A stretch of 64,000 nt of DNA from Thiomicrorhabdus sp965603495 (GCA_965603495.1 CBFDDF010000003.1:1-64000); one strand, 5' to 3'. Counted from the first letter of the stretch, positions 26,836-35,561 are shown. Numbers and translations: made by a program. The notes: generated by a model not told the origin, from the letters alone.

Positions 26836-28122
26836 ATGAATTTCGAAATTTTTAACAAATATGAATCAGAAGTACGTGGCTATATCCGTTCATTCCCAAC
26901 CATTTTCGCAAAATCTAAAATGGCGGAAATCTGGGATGAGTCCGGCAAACGTTATATTGATTTTTTTGCCGGCGCCGGCGCTTTAAACTACGGTCATAAC
27001 AACCCTTTAATAAATGACGCGATCATTAACTATCTGCAAAACGATGGTATCGGTCATGCTTTGGATATGGGAACCGTTGCCAAACGTGATTTCATGGAAA
27101 GTTTCGTATACAAGATCCTCAAGCCACGTAATTTGGATTACAAACTGCAATTTGTGGGACCGACTGGGACCAATGCGATTGAAACGGCTCTCAAAATTGC
27201 CCGTAAAGTCAAAGGCCGTAAGCAAGTCATGTCATTTACAAATGGATTTCACGGCATGTCGATGGGCTCTTTGAGCATTACCGGTAACAAGTATTATCAT
27301 GATGAAAGTTATGGTGTTCCGGGCTATACCACTCAAGTACCTTTTCATGATTATTTAGGCGACAAAATCGATACTATTGCCTATCTTCGAAAAATTCTAG
27401 GCGATGACTCTAGTGGTACGGAACTACCAGCGGCGATTGTTTTAGAAACGGTTCAGGCCGAAGGGGGTATTAACGTCGCCGGTGCGGAGTGGTTAAAAGA
27501 CTTGCGTCAAATCTGTGATGACTTTGATATCTTAATGATTGTCGATGACATCCAAGTGGGTAATGGCCGCTCAGGCGATTTCTTCAGTTTTGAAAGAGCG
27601 GGCATCCAGCCAGATATCGTCACCTTATCGAAATCAATCGGTGGTGGCCACCCAATGTCATTGGTACTGCTTAAACCTGAACTCGACAAATGGACTCCTG
27701 GAGAACATTCGGGAACGTTCCGCGGCAACAACCTGGCATTTGTGGCTTCGACTGTGGCGATTGATAACTATTGGGCTGACGACAAATTCTCACAAGAAAT
27801 CAAAGCCAAAGCGCAACTGGTTGAACAGCGCATGCAGAACCTAGCGTTACGTTTTTCAGAACATATTCGTGAAATACGCGGGCTTGGCATGATTTGGGGA
27901 ACTGAGTTTAAAGATCCTTCTATCACCTCGGCCATCTGTTCACAGGCGTTCAAAGATGGTTTAGTCATCGAAACAGCTGGTGCGGAGAGCGATGTCATTA
28001 AGTTCTTGGGGCCGCTGGTTATTACCGAAGAGTTGATTAACGAAGGGTTCGACATTTTAGAAAATGCGATCGTAAAAGTCCTGAAAACATATACTCCTCC
28101 AGCAAAGAAGGGAACTGCATAA
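26836..28122 (+). CDS. ectB: EctB, diaminobutyrate-2-oxoglutarate transaminase
   Basis: 428 residues, usual length, with ribosome binding site AAAGGAAC. Class III aminotransferase: PLP-phosphate loop GPTGTNAIETALKIARKVKGR, Asp of IVDDIQVGNGRSG and the Schiff-base lysine in LSKSIGGGHPMS. It makes diaminobutyrate from aspartate semialdehyde with glutamate as amino donor. Its stop overlaps the ectC start (TAATG). Confidence 0.97.
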   Translation: MNFEIFNKYESEVRGYIRSFPTIFAKSKMAEIWDESGKRYIDFFAGAGALNYGHNNPLINDAIINYLQNDGIGHALDMGTVAKRDFMESFVYKILKPRNLDYKLQFVGPTGTNAIETALKIARKVKGRKQVMSFTNGFHGMSMGSLSITGNKYYHDESYGVPGYTTQVPFHDYLGDKIDTIAYLRKILGDDSSGTELPAAIVLETVQAEGGINVAGAEWLKDLRQICDDFDILMIVDDIQVGNGRSGDFFSFERAGIQPDIVTLSKSIGGGHPMSLVLLKPELDKWTPGEHSGTFRGNNLAFVASTVAIDNYWADDKFSQEIKAKAQLVEQRMQNLALRFSEHIREIRGLGMIWGTEFKDPSITSAICSQAFKDGLVIETAGAESDVIKFLGPLVITEELINEGFDILENAIVKVLKTYTPPAKKGTA

Positions 28123-28520
28123 TGATTGTTAAGAATCTCTATGATGATGTGATGGGGACCGATGACGATGTGGATTCTGCTCAATGGAGAAGTCGTCGTT
28201 TATTATTGGCCAAAGATGGCATGGGCTTTTCACTGCACGACACGCTGATCAAAGAAGGTGAAGACCTTCACCTTTGGTATAAAAACCATCTTGAGGCGGT
28301 GTATTGCATTGAAGGCCAAGGCGAAATCGTCGAACAGAAAAACGGTAAAGTACACCCTATCCGTGAAGGTACTGTGTATGCATTGAATGACAACGACCAA
28401 CATATTTTACGCGCCAACAAAGGCGTTGGCATGCGAATGGTCTGCGTCTTCAATCCGCCAGTGACTGGTCGTGAAACCCATGATAAAGATGGTTCCTACC
28501 TGTTACCCGAAACAGACTAA
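28122..28520 (+). CDS. ectC: EctC, ectoine synthase
   Basis: 132 residues. A cupin-fold enzyme opening MIVKNLYDDV with WRSRRLLLAKDGMGFSLHDT and the metal-binding cupin motif around EAVYCIEGQGEIVE. It cyclises N-gamma-acetyldiaminobutyrate to ectoine, a compatible solute. Starts by a one-base overlap with ectB. No ectD (hydroxylase) follows, so the product should be ectoine, not hydroxyectoine, unless ectD lies elsewhere. A 32-bp near-palindrome follows 25 bp after the stop. Confidence 0.97.
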   Translation: MIVKNLYDDVMGTDDDVDSAQWRSRRLLLAKDGMGFSLHDTLIKEGEDLHLWYKNHLEAVYCIEGQGEIVEQKNGKVHPIREGTVYALNDNDQHILRANKGVGMRMVCVFNPPVTGRETHDKDGSYLLPETD

Positions 28521-28545
28521 TCCCGATTAATATCGATTATTTGCA

Positions 28546-28577
28546 TTTACAACTGACCAGGCCTGGTCAGCTGTAAA
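28546..28577. repeat. ACCAGGCCTGGT palindrome, copy 6, extended to 32 bp
   Basis: The perfect part is CTGACCAGGCCTGGTCAG (28553-28570). With one mismatch the symmetry extends to TTTACA ... TGTAAA, 32 bp. It sits between ectC and the aspartokinase gene, 25 bp after the ectC stop, and could attenuate read-through between them. Confidence 0.95.
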
Positions 28578-28610
28578 CGCCAAACAACAGAGATAAATAC
28601 CCGAACTAGC

Positions 28611-30056
28611 ATGTTAAATACACACCCTAGAAAATTAAGTATCGAAAAAATCGGTGGCACCTCAATGAGTGACTACCCTGTCGTCAGAGATAATATCGTT
28701 CTCTATTCAAACAACCCTTACAACCGCGTTCTGGTGGTGTCTGCCTATGGTGGCATCACCGATGACCTGTTAGAGCATAAGAAAACCGGCCAGCCTGGCG
28801 TGTTTGGACTCTTTGCACACAATGACAGTAAAAGTGATTGGTTAATCGCCTTTCAAAAACTGGGTCAGAAGCTCAATCAAATCAACCAGACCCTGTTTTC
28901 GGATACACAGCAGTTGGATAAAGCCAATGGCTTCATCAATGAGCGCATCGCCAAGACCAAAGAGCTGTTAAATCACCTACAAGACCTCTGTAGCCATGGC
29001 CATTTTTCACTAGAAGAGCATTTACTGACCGTACGTGAACTTCTGGCTAGCATCGGTGAGGCACATAGTGCCTGGAACTTAAGCCAACTGCTACAAAATG
29101 AAGGCGTCAAAACCCGCTTTGTAGATTTAACAGGTTGGCAGGCCGACACCAAGCATTCCTTGGATGAAGTGATTACAGAGAACATGAAAGACATCGACTT
29201 TACTAAAGAGTTAGCGATTGTCACCGGTTATGCACACTGTAGTGAAAACCTGATGGACACTTTTGACCGTGGATACAGTGAAATGGTCTTCAGTCGAATT
29301 GCCGTGCTTTGTGATGCGACCGAAGCGGTCATCCATAAAGAATATCACCTCAGTAGCGCTGACCCTAGATTGGTCGGTGAAACGCAGGCGATTCCAATCG
29401 GTAAGACCAACTACGACATTGCCGACCAGCTAGCGAATCTCGGTATGGAAGCGATTCATCCTCATGCTGCAAAAGGGTTGCGTCAGGCCAAAATCGCACT
29501 GCGTATCAAAAACGCCTTTGAACCAGAACATCATGGCACGCTCATCACCGATGACTACGTCAGCGAATCCCCACAAGTGGAAATCATCGCCGGCATGCAA
29601 CATTTGATTGCGTTGGAAGTGTTTGACCAAGAGATGATGGGCCAGCAAGGCACTTATGAAAAAGTTCTGATTGATACGGCCGCACGCTTAAAGTGTCAGG
29701 TGATCACTAAAGACTTTAACGCCAACACCATCACCATTTTCTTAAATACATCGCTCAAAAAAGCCAAACGTCTAGCCGTGCAATTGCTAGAGCAACTACC
29801 GACCGCAACGCTCAACACCAGTAGAGTCTCGCTGGCTTCGGTGATGGGCAGTGATATGCGTATCAAAGGGTTATTGGCGAAATCGGTGCAAACGCTGTTT
29901 ACCCATGACATCAATATCGAAGCCATTCATCAGAATACCCGCCAGGTGGAAATGCAGTTTTTTGTGAATGAAAGAGATTATGAAAAAACCATTAAAGCCC
30001 TACATTTGAATTTAATAGAAATACATAACCACGGGAAAGCCATATGCGAACATTAA
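28611..30056 (+). CDS. ask: ectoine-pathway aspartokinase (Ask_Ect type)
   Basis: 481 residues. Kinase domain with the N-terminal KIGGTSMSDY, the central signature SSADPRLVGETQAIPIGKTNYDIADQLANLGMEAIHPHAAKGL, and two C-terminal ACT-like stretches (about 330-480). Length and position directly after ectABC match the specialised Ask_Ect enzymes that make aspartyl phosphate for ectoine and are insensitive to the usual amino-acid feedback (insensitivity not visible from sequence). It overlaps the next gene by 13 bp. A second in-frame Met (MSDYPVV) 18 codons in is a less likely start because the nucleotide-binding Lys would be lost. Confidence 0.93.
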   Translation: MLNTHPRKLSIEKIGGTSMSDYPVVRDNIVLYSNNPYNRVLVVSAYGGITDDLLEHKKTGQPGVFGLFAHNDSKSDWLIAFQKLGQKLNQINQTLFSDTQQLDKANGFINERIAKTKELLNHLQDLCSHGHFSLEEHLLTVRELLASIGEAHSAWNLSQLLQNEGVKTRFVDLTGWQADTKHSLDEVITENMKDIDFTKELAIVTGYAHCSENLMDTFDRGYSEMVFSRIAVLCDATEAVIHKEYHLSSADPRLVGETQAIPIGKTNYDIADQLANLGMEAIHPHAAKGLRQAKIALRIKNAFEPEHHGTLITDDYVSESPQVEIIAGMQHLIALEVFDQEMMGQQGTYEKVLIDTAARLKCQVITKDFNANTITIFLNTSLKKAKRLAVQLLEQLPTATLNTSRVSLASVMGSDMRIKGLLAKSVQTLFTHDINIEAIHQNTRQVEMQFFVNERDYEKTIKALHLNLIEIHNHGKAICEH

Positions 30057-30925
30057 TCCTTTTTACGATTCTTTGTTTGGTACCGCAAATCAGCTACGCG
30101 ATACAGCTACATGATAAGGAAACTCAAGACGTAGAGACCTTAACCGAACCCATGTATAACCCTTTCATAGAGCGTTACGTGATAGATGAGCTTAAGCAAT
30201 TGCGCGTGGACATGAACGACTTGCATGTTGATCTGACCAAAGAAGTGGTTAATCGCGAACTCACGGCAACCACCAGAGCCGTAGGTTATGCGACCGATAC
30301 CGTAACCTATTTCTTCTATTTGATTGCCGGAATCAGTTCGATGTTACTTTTAGTCGGTTGGAACTCCATCCGTGAAATCAAAGATAAGGTACTTAACCTG
30401 GCAGATAATAAAGTCAATAAAGTCATCTCGCAATACGAATCACGACTCGAAAAACTCGAAGAAGAACTGCATAGCAAGTCTGTGGGCATCACCAGCGCGC
30501 AAAAAAGTCTCTCACAGCATCAAGACATTCATAGCCTATGGTTAAAAGCCGCGCAGGAACAAATCCTCAGTAATCGTCTCCATATCTATGATCAGATTTT
30601 AGAATTGGATCCAAAAAATGCTGAAGCGCTGACGTATAAAGCAGATTTGGTCTTGGAGATGGATGAACCGCAATGGGCGATTAACTTATGTAATCAAGCG
30701 CTTCTCATTGACCCCGAAAACAAGCACGCTTTTTATCAGTTGGCGGGCGCCTATGCGTTACTCAACCAACCAAACGAAGCACTGTTCAATCTCGAAAAAG
30801 CCATTAGTGATGCGGAAGGCATGGCAGAAGATGTGATTAAAGATCCTGTCTTCAGTTCGCTGCTAGACAACCCTAAGTTTCAGGAACTATTACAACAAGA
30901 TCAAAAAGAATCGACTAACAATTAA
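30044..30925 (+). CDS. membrane-anchored coiled-coil TPR protein in the ectoine operon
   Basis: 293 residues, overlapping the aspartokinase gene by 13 bp, so translationally coupled. N-terminal signal-like segment (LILFTILCLVPQISYA), a membrane segment at about 90-108 (VTYFFYLIAGISSMLLLVGW), a coiled coil (about 115-160) and two or three TPR units (about 165-255; LDPKNAEALTYKADLVLEMDEPQWAINLCNQALLIDPENKHAFYQLAGAYALLNQPNEALFNLEKAI). No enzyme motif. I do not know a named ectoine gene like this; a scaffold, stress-sensing or quality-control role is only suggested by its place. A strong terminator follows. Confidence 0.85.
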   Translation: MRTLILFTILCLVPQISYAIQLHDKETQDVETLTEPMYNPFIERYVIDELKQLRVDMNDLHVDLTKEVVNRELTATTRAVGYATDTVTYFFYLIAGISSMLLLVGWNSIREIKDKVLNLADNKVNKVISQYESRLEKLEEELHSKSVGITSAQKSLSQHQDIHSLWLKAAQEQILSNRLHIYDQILELDPKNAEALTYKADLVLEMDEPQWAINLCNQALLIDPENKHAFYQLAGAYALLNQPNEALFNLEKAISDAEGMAEDVIKDPVFSSLLDNPKFQELLQQDQKESTNN

Positions 30926-30933
30926 GACATAAA

Positions 30934-30961
30934 AAAAGGCCTCTAATGTAGAGGCCTTTTT
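30934..30961 (+). terminator. terminator of the ectABC-ask-TPR operon
   Basis: A perfect 11-bp stem, AAAAGGCCTCT (30934-30944) with its complement (30950-30960), loop AATGT, A-rich before and T-rich after. It could act in both directions. Confidence 0.95.
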
Positions 30962-31401
30962 AGTTGTAAAAAATAGTTGCTCAATATGCTTGTGCAATTT
31001 GATTTATCGTACATCTGAAAAGGGATACCTTCCTTTTTCTAATCTCTGTTCAACTTCAAAAAAACCATCGCAGCATAAGCAACACCAACCATCAACGCAA
31101 TATCGCTCATGATAACCGCATAGTCATAACCAAGTAGGCTTATGGACAGCATTGTTCCGCGCAAAACTCACGGTAAAAAAATAATTCCTTTGACTAACTG
31201 ACACTCATCCAACCCGCAAAAAAATAACCCCTCGTCCCTGTACATAATTCATAACCCACTCCTGTTAAGCCATTATTTGAATACCATTGCCGTTTCAGCA
31301 TGGTTACAGAATAATGCAGTCACATTACAATCAGTGATTATTTATATGACCTTTTGGTTTCAAAGGGTATTTTGATCATGGCCTGACCAGGCCTGGTTGT
31401 T
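30962..31401. other. convergent gap with possible small ORF
   Basis: On the minus strand, 31039-31152 encodes a 37-residue hydrophobic peptide from ATG (MLSISLLGYDYAVIMSDIAL ...) with a weak GGAAC upstream. It could be a small membrane protein or the relic of a longer one. Palindrome copy 7 lies at 31386-31397. Confidence 0.35.
31386..31397. repeat. ACCAGGCCTGGT palindrome, copy 7
   Basis: Exact core 4 bp after the stop of the leftward BCCT transporter gene. Confidence 0.95.
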
Positions 31402-33477
31402 TTAAGGCTCTTTATTGAGATTCAGGTTGGGTTGCAGTTGTTTTTCATGTTGCTCGATATCCCAAGGTAATAACTCGGCAGAATGGTGTAGTTTGTGTAG
31501 GTAGTGTTCAAAGTGATTCAATATATCGCTAATCATATTGTGGCGATCGTAACCATACACATCATAAGATTCTCCGCCTTCTCTTAAAAAGACCTCCGCA
31601 CGGTAATAATTTTCATCTCGTGTTTCTGTGTCTGTCTCTGTTTCGAGAGGAAGTTCCGAGAAAGCAAATCCCGGAATAATGTATTCACATAAACGGACTT
31701 CATAAATAAAGGCCATTTGCTCCGACTTAATCACCTCTATACGGGTTCTAACTGGATTCTCATCCATGTAGACCTCTGACTCCCAACCACGACGCTTGAG
31801 TTCGGTTTGAACCGTTTCCATGCTTTCATGAGCAACGTCTTTAATAAAATTTGAGACATCCTCTTTATTAGGGTATTCCACCAGTTTTGCTAGGCGGTCT
31901 TTCCAATTGAGGCTGCCTAGTTCCATGGCTTTACCGCTGTGGCGCACAGCACTTTGTAAGCTCATTTCTCGATGGCTTTCAAGAACCAGTGCGCGCCACA
32001 TGCCTATCATGGCAATGAGCATAATAATTGCAAAAGGCAGTGCGCTGACAATAGATGCTGTTTGTAGGGCCTTGAGTCCGCCAGCTAAGAGCAGAACCGA
32101 AGCCACTGTACCCAACAAGCTCGCCCAGAAGATGCGTTGCCAGACAGGAGTGTTAGCGTTGCCGCCAGAGGCTAGTGAATCAAGGACTAAGGCACCTGAA
32201 TCTGCCGAGGTAACAAAGAAGGTTATGATTAAAATAACCGCCAATGTTGACATAATGCCACTGAGAGGTAGGTGCTCGAATAGCTGGAATAGTGCGATGG
32301 CATTATTATCTTGAACCGCCTGAATAAAGCCATGGTAACCCTCTTGCATTATTAAGTGTAAGGCGGTATCTCCAAACACCGAAAACCAAAAGAAGGTAAA
32401 GAGGGTGGGCACTAGCATCACGCCCAGGACAAATTGGCGAATGGTGCGCCCCTTGCTGATTTTGGCAATAAACAAGCCTACAAAGGGTGCCCAGGCGATG
32501 GTCCAACCAAAGATAAATATCGTCCAGTGGCCAATCCAATCACTTGAAGAATAGGCTTGTAAGTTAAAGGTGCGCTCGACGATATTGCTGAGATAACTGC
32601 CGGTATTCTGTAAAAAGGTCTCTAAGATAAAGATAGACGGCCCCACCATAAACACAAAGAGCATTAAGGCAATCGCTAAGCCAATATTGAGCAAAGACAA
32701 CCGTTTTATGCCTTTATCCATACCTGCCACAACCGAGAGAATCGCCAGGCTGGTAATAATAACAATCGCAATAATTTGTACCGAGGTGGCGATTGGAATC
32801 GACGGAATAAGATAATGAATTCCCGCGTTAATTTGTGTGACCGATAAACCAAGCGTGGTTGCAAGTCCAAAGACCGTTCCCAAAATAGCAAAGGTATCCA
32901 CACTATGCCCAATGGGACCATAAATCCGATCGCCAATTAAAGGGTAGAGCGTTGAACGCATGGAAAGCGGTAAGTTATGTCTAAACGAAAAATAGGCTAA
33001 AGTTAACCCAACCAGGCCGTAAATAGCCCAAATATGAAAGCCCCAATGGAAAAAGGCAATTTGCATCGCTTCCTTGGCAGCGCCCACCGTTTCAGCGGGA
33101 CCTTCTGGTGGAGAGGCAAAATGTAAGACCGGTTCCGCGACTCCAAAGAACAATAGCGCAATACCATAACCTGCGGAAAACAACATCGCAAACCAGGCCG
33201 TAAAACTATATTCGGCTTCGACATGATCCGGTCCAAGTTTAATTTTACCCCACGGCGAAATCGCAATACCGACAATAAACACCAAAAACATTGCCACCGC
33301 TAACATATAGAACCAGCCAAAGTTTTGGGTGATGCTGGCCAAGATGCTTGCAAAGAACGTGCCCGCCAGTTCTGGGTTACTCAGTGTACCAATAATGATT
33401 AAAAATATGACCGCGATCGCGGGGATAAAGACAGGCAGCAATAAAGTTGATTTTAAAGCAGTTTTTGAAACGGACAT
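31402..33477 (-). CDS. BCCT-family betaine/choline/carnitine transporter with long C-terminal domain
   Basis: 691 residues with about twelve membrane segments. The BCCT signature is clear (FIFGWTIAWAPFVGLFIAKISKGRTIRQFV; FFHWGFHIWAIYGL; VTSADSGALVLDSLASGG). The Trp-rich stretch of segment 8 fits quaternary-amine binding. The hydrophilic C-terminal region (about 505-691) is much longer than in BetP and resembles BetT-type osmosensory tails. Substrate cannot be fixed from sequence. It lies next to the ectoine operon, so it probably imports a compatible solute or its precursor at high salinity. Confidence 0.93.
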   Translation of the reverse strand: MSVSKTALKSTLLLPVFIPAIAVIFLIIIGTLSNPELAGTFFASILASITQNFGWFYMLAVAMFLVFIVGIAISPWGKIKLGPDHVEAEYSFTAWFAMLFSAGYGIALLFFGVAEPVLHFASPPEGPAETVGAAKEAMQIAFFHWGFHIWAIYGLVGLTLAYFSFRHNLPLSMRSTLYPLIGDRIYGPIGHSVDTFAILGTVFGLATTLGLSVTQINAGIHYLIPSIPIATSVQIIAIVIITSLAILSVVAGMDKGIKRLSLLNIGLAIALMLFVFMVGPSIFILETFLQNTGSYLSNIVERTFNLQAYSSSDWIGHWTIFIFGWTIAWAPFVGLFIAKISKGRTIRQFVLGVMLVPTLFTFFWFSVFGDTALHLIMQEGYHGFIQAVQDNNAIALFQLFEHLPLSGIMSTLAVILIITFFVTSADSGALVLDSLASGGNANTPVWQRIFWASLLGTVASVLLLAGGLKALQTASIVSALPFAIIMLIAMIGMWRALVLESHREMSLQSAVRHSGKAMELGSLNWKDRLAKLVEYPNKEDVSNFIKDVAHESMETVQTELKRRGWESEVYMDENPVRTRIEVIKSEQMAFIYEVRLCEYIIPGFAFSELPLETETDTETRDENYYRAEVFLREGGESYDVYGYDRHNMISDILNHFEHYLHKLHHSAELLPWDIEQHEKQLQPNLNLNKEP

Positions 33478-33805
33478 ATATAAGCTCTTTGAACGGAAGT
33501 AGCCCTACCCTAACAAATTTTTTTTGACATTACGAGTTGTGGTGTACAAAGGAAGCCTTTTAGCAGTCTTTTAATCAGAACCACTCTCTTTTGTCGGCCC
33601 AACCAAAACATTCCATTGATCATGATTAAAATGATCATCCCCCGTTATCATGAAAAACGACATGAACTCTGAATACCGCGCCAGAAATAATAGGAATTCA
33701 CTCTAACCTCAATTATTGAGCGGCTCCGCTTTAAAGTCACTGAGGATTGAATTGACCAGGCCTGGTCAATTTATGCTGAACTCAATTGAACCCGAAACCA
33801 TCACA
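33478..33805. other. intergenic region upstream of the BCCT gene
   Basis: 328 bp. An inverted repeat of TGATCA (33617-33622 and 33632-33637, with AT-rich surroundings) lies about 140 bp upstream of the BCCT start and may be an operator. Palindrome copy 8 is at 33750-33771. No gene is seen. Confidence 0.5.
33750..33771. repeat. ACCAGGCCTGGT palindrome, copy 8
   Basis: Perfect 22-bp dyad, AATTGACCAGG and its complement, core 33755-33766, 35 bp after the stop of the leftward DUF302 gene. Confidence 0.95.
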
Positions 33806-34258
33806 TCAGTGTGCAACCGTTTTACTAGAAAGCCCGGACAAAGCCTTGCTTAAACCGTCGACCACTGGGCATTCAGCGACATTATGGCGTTTAGCGATGT
33901 ACGCAGGATCATTGTAGCCAAGCCAGACCTGACCCGAGACGTCTTGCCAAACCAGCGCCTTCAGTGGAAGATCGATGCCCACCGTCTGTGCACATCCCAT
34001 AAAAGGCGTGCCGCCTTTCGGATTGCCAAAGATAAGCACCTCAGTCGGTCGAAGTGTTTTGCCAACCTTAGCCGCGCCCGCCGCGTGATCGATACGAGCG
34101 AACACCTTAAGACCTTTTTGCTTAGCCAGATCTTCAAATCGATCCATTGTTTGTTTGGCAGTGTAGGAACTTTTGACTGCAATGACACCGTCCGCCGCTT
34201 GTGCCAGTAAAGAAAACGACATTAGAAGGGATGCGGATAGTAAAAGTGAAAGTTTCAT
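33806..34258 (-). CDS. exported DUF302-family protein
   Basis: 150 residues, ATG with GGAGCG upstream. Signal peptide (LLLSASLLMSFSLLAQA/AD). The mature part has the DUF302 pattern: KSSYTAKQTMDRFEDLAKQKGLKVFARIDHAAGA, RPTEVLIFGNPKGGTPFM and the later PLKALVWQDVSGQVWLGYNDP. The family is small, dimeric and widespread in sulfur and metal-rich settings; its function is not established. It has its own promoter carrying the dyad shared with the DUF4389 and CPKC genes. Confidence 0.9.
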   Translation of the reverse strand: MKLSLLLSASLLMSFSLLAQAADGVIAVKSSYTAKQTMDRFEDLAKQKGLKVFARIDHAAGAAKVGKTLRPTEVLIFGNPKGGTPFMGCAQTVGIDLPLKALVWQDVSGQVWLGYNDPAYIAKRHNVAECPVVDGLSKALSGLSSKTVAH

Positions 34259-34413
34259 GGGCGCTCCATTTGAGGATAAATCAGCTTAATGAGATTTAAT
34301 TTTCGAACCAAGCGGCAGCGCTTTGACGCAGTCGACTTGAGTGATTTGTATCAAAATCCTATAGAACGATTGCAGTCATTTTATGACCAAAGTTCGATAT
34401 TTTATGGCTATTA

Positions 34414-34441
34414 ATTGTACAGACAAGTACGTAACTTGCAA
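34414..34441 (-). promoter_or_regulatory. promoter with embedded dyad operator, copy 3 of 3
   Basis: On the minus strand: -35 TTGCAA (34436-34441), spacer GTTACGTACTTGTCTG (34420-34435), -10 TACAAT (34414-34419), about 155 bp before the DUF302 start. The dyad reads TACGTACTTGTCTGTA. Relative to copies 1 and 2 one inner pair changed from T:A to C:G, preserving symmetry. Confidence 0.65.
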
Positions 34442-34556
34442 AGAAGGTATTTCTAAACTGACCCTGCGCTCACGTGGATTTGTAAAGCCGCAGGACATGC
34501 CTGGCCTGGTAACTTCAACAAACTGAGGGTGAACGATTCGCTATTACGCCTTTAAA

Positions 34557-34580
34557 AAACTCACCAGGCCTGGTGAGTTT
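34557..34580. repeat. ACCAGGCCTGGT palindrome, copy 9
   Basis: Perfect 24-bp dyad, AAACTCACCAGG and its complement, core 34563-34574, 31 bp after the stop of the leftward carbonic anhydrase gene. On the minus strand it is followed by six T, so it can serve as a terminator. Confidence 0.95.
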
Positions 34581-34610
34581 AAAGGTGTGTTCTAAAAAGC
34601 TTGTTTGAGT

Positions 34611-35561
34611 TTAGTAAAACTCATACAAAGGCGGTTCTTGTAACTGATCAGCCCAAGACTTTAACACTGCACGGGCATTCGTCGGTTGAAATGGTCGAGA
34701 GTTCTCTCCCATCAACTCATTCATCTGCTGAATTTGCTCGGCCGAGGCTTGAATCGGCTGCTTGAAAACCATCCAATAAACGCCTTCAGAACACGGTGGT
34801 GTCGTCAGCGAACCGCTGTATTTATAGAACTCGGTATTACCTGGCATAAAGCCGACGGGGTTTAAACTTACATTTTTATGAATATGTTGTTTACCGATAT
34901 CTCTTGGCAGACGTGACAACAGGATATTCAAGCTTTCATTCTCTTCACCTTCTTGAAACAGAATGCCCATCACGGCTAAATTACCGTCGCCATCCTTATG
35001 CACCAAGTGCACTTCCATCGGGTAGTTGAAACCCTCTTTCTTGTGCTCGCTTGGGGTATGAAAATGGAACTGCAATAACTCATAACGATGGCCACCGACT
35101 TTGATGTAACTGCCGAGCGGGTAATTGACTTGCACAGTGTGGCCATTATTGATTACTTTTAAAGGTACATCCTGATAGATGACATCTAGTTGGGGTAGAC
35201 CCGTTGTACCAACTGCGGCTTTATCGCGTAGATCAATCGGCGACTGGTTTTTACCTACCTTACAGCTTATATTTTCAGGCGCTAAGTCTCCCCAGTGATT
35301 TGGTCCCCCTGGGCCACTATAGCCCCAGTGAATCGCGGGGACATCCTTAGCCGCTGCCTTAGCCTTCGCTTCCATCGTAGAGGCATTAGGCGTCGTATGA
35401 CCATTCATCTCTGGCATTTTTTTGCCTAACTCTGCGCCTAAATCCAATAAGGGGGCTTCTTCATGCGTCAGTTTGTTGACTGGCTGAGGATCTGCGGCAA
35501 AAGCCAGCGAACCCGATAAACAAAGGGCAAGCGACAGTAGGGTTAAAGCAGGCTTGTTCAT
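34611..35561 (-). CDS. periplasmic alpha-type carbonic anhydrase
   Basis: 316 residues, ATG with site GGAG. Signal peptide (1-22, SLAFA/AD) and then a spacer of about 60 residues before the catalytic domain, which starts at HWGYSGPGGPNHWGDL. The zinc ligands are visible as His-x-His in LQFHFHTPSEH and the third in MEVHLVHK; the proton/substrate channel region GSLTTPPCSEGVYWMV is intact. It interconverts CO2 and bicarbonate in the periplasm, fitting CO2 supply to a chemolithoautotroph or pH control. Monocistronic. Confidence 0.95.
   Translation of the reverse strand: MNKPALTLLSLALCLSGSLAFAADPQPVNKLTHEEAPLLDLGAELGKKMPEMNGHTTPNASTMEAKAKAAAKDVPAIHWGYSGPGGPNHWGDLAPENISCKVGKNQSPIDLRDKAAVGTTGLPQLDVIYQDVPLKVINNGHTVQVNYPLGSYIKVGGHRYELLQFHFHTPSEHKKEGFNYPMEVHLVHKDGDGNLAVMGILFQEGEENESLNILLSRLPRDIGKQHIHKNVSLNPVGFMPGNTEFYKYSGSLTTPPCSEGVYWMVFKQPIQASAEQIQQMNELMGENSRPFQPTNARAVLKSWADQLQEPPLYEFY

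Larger units (their letters stand above)
34259..34610. other. intergenic region with promoter, broken palindrome and full palindrome
   Basis: 352 bp between the DUF302 and carbonic anhydrase genes. From 34405 to about 34463 it matches the region at 404-455 (ATTAAT ... TTTCTAAACTGACC), but where the palindrome should continue there are about 38 unrelated bases before TGGCCTGGTAAC (34500-34511), as if the palindrome had been split by an insertion. A complete copy follows at 34557-34580. Confidence 0.55.
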
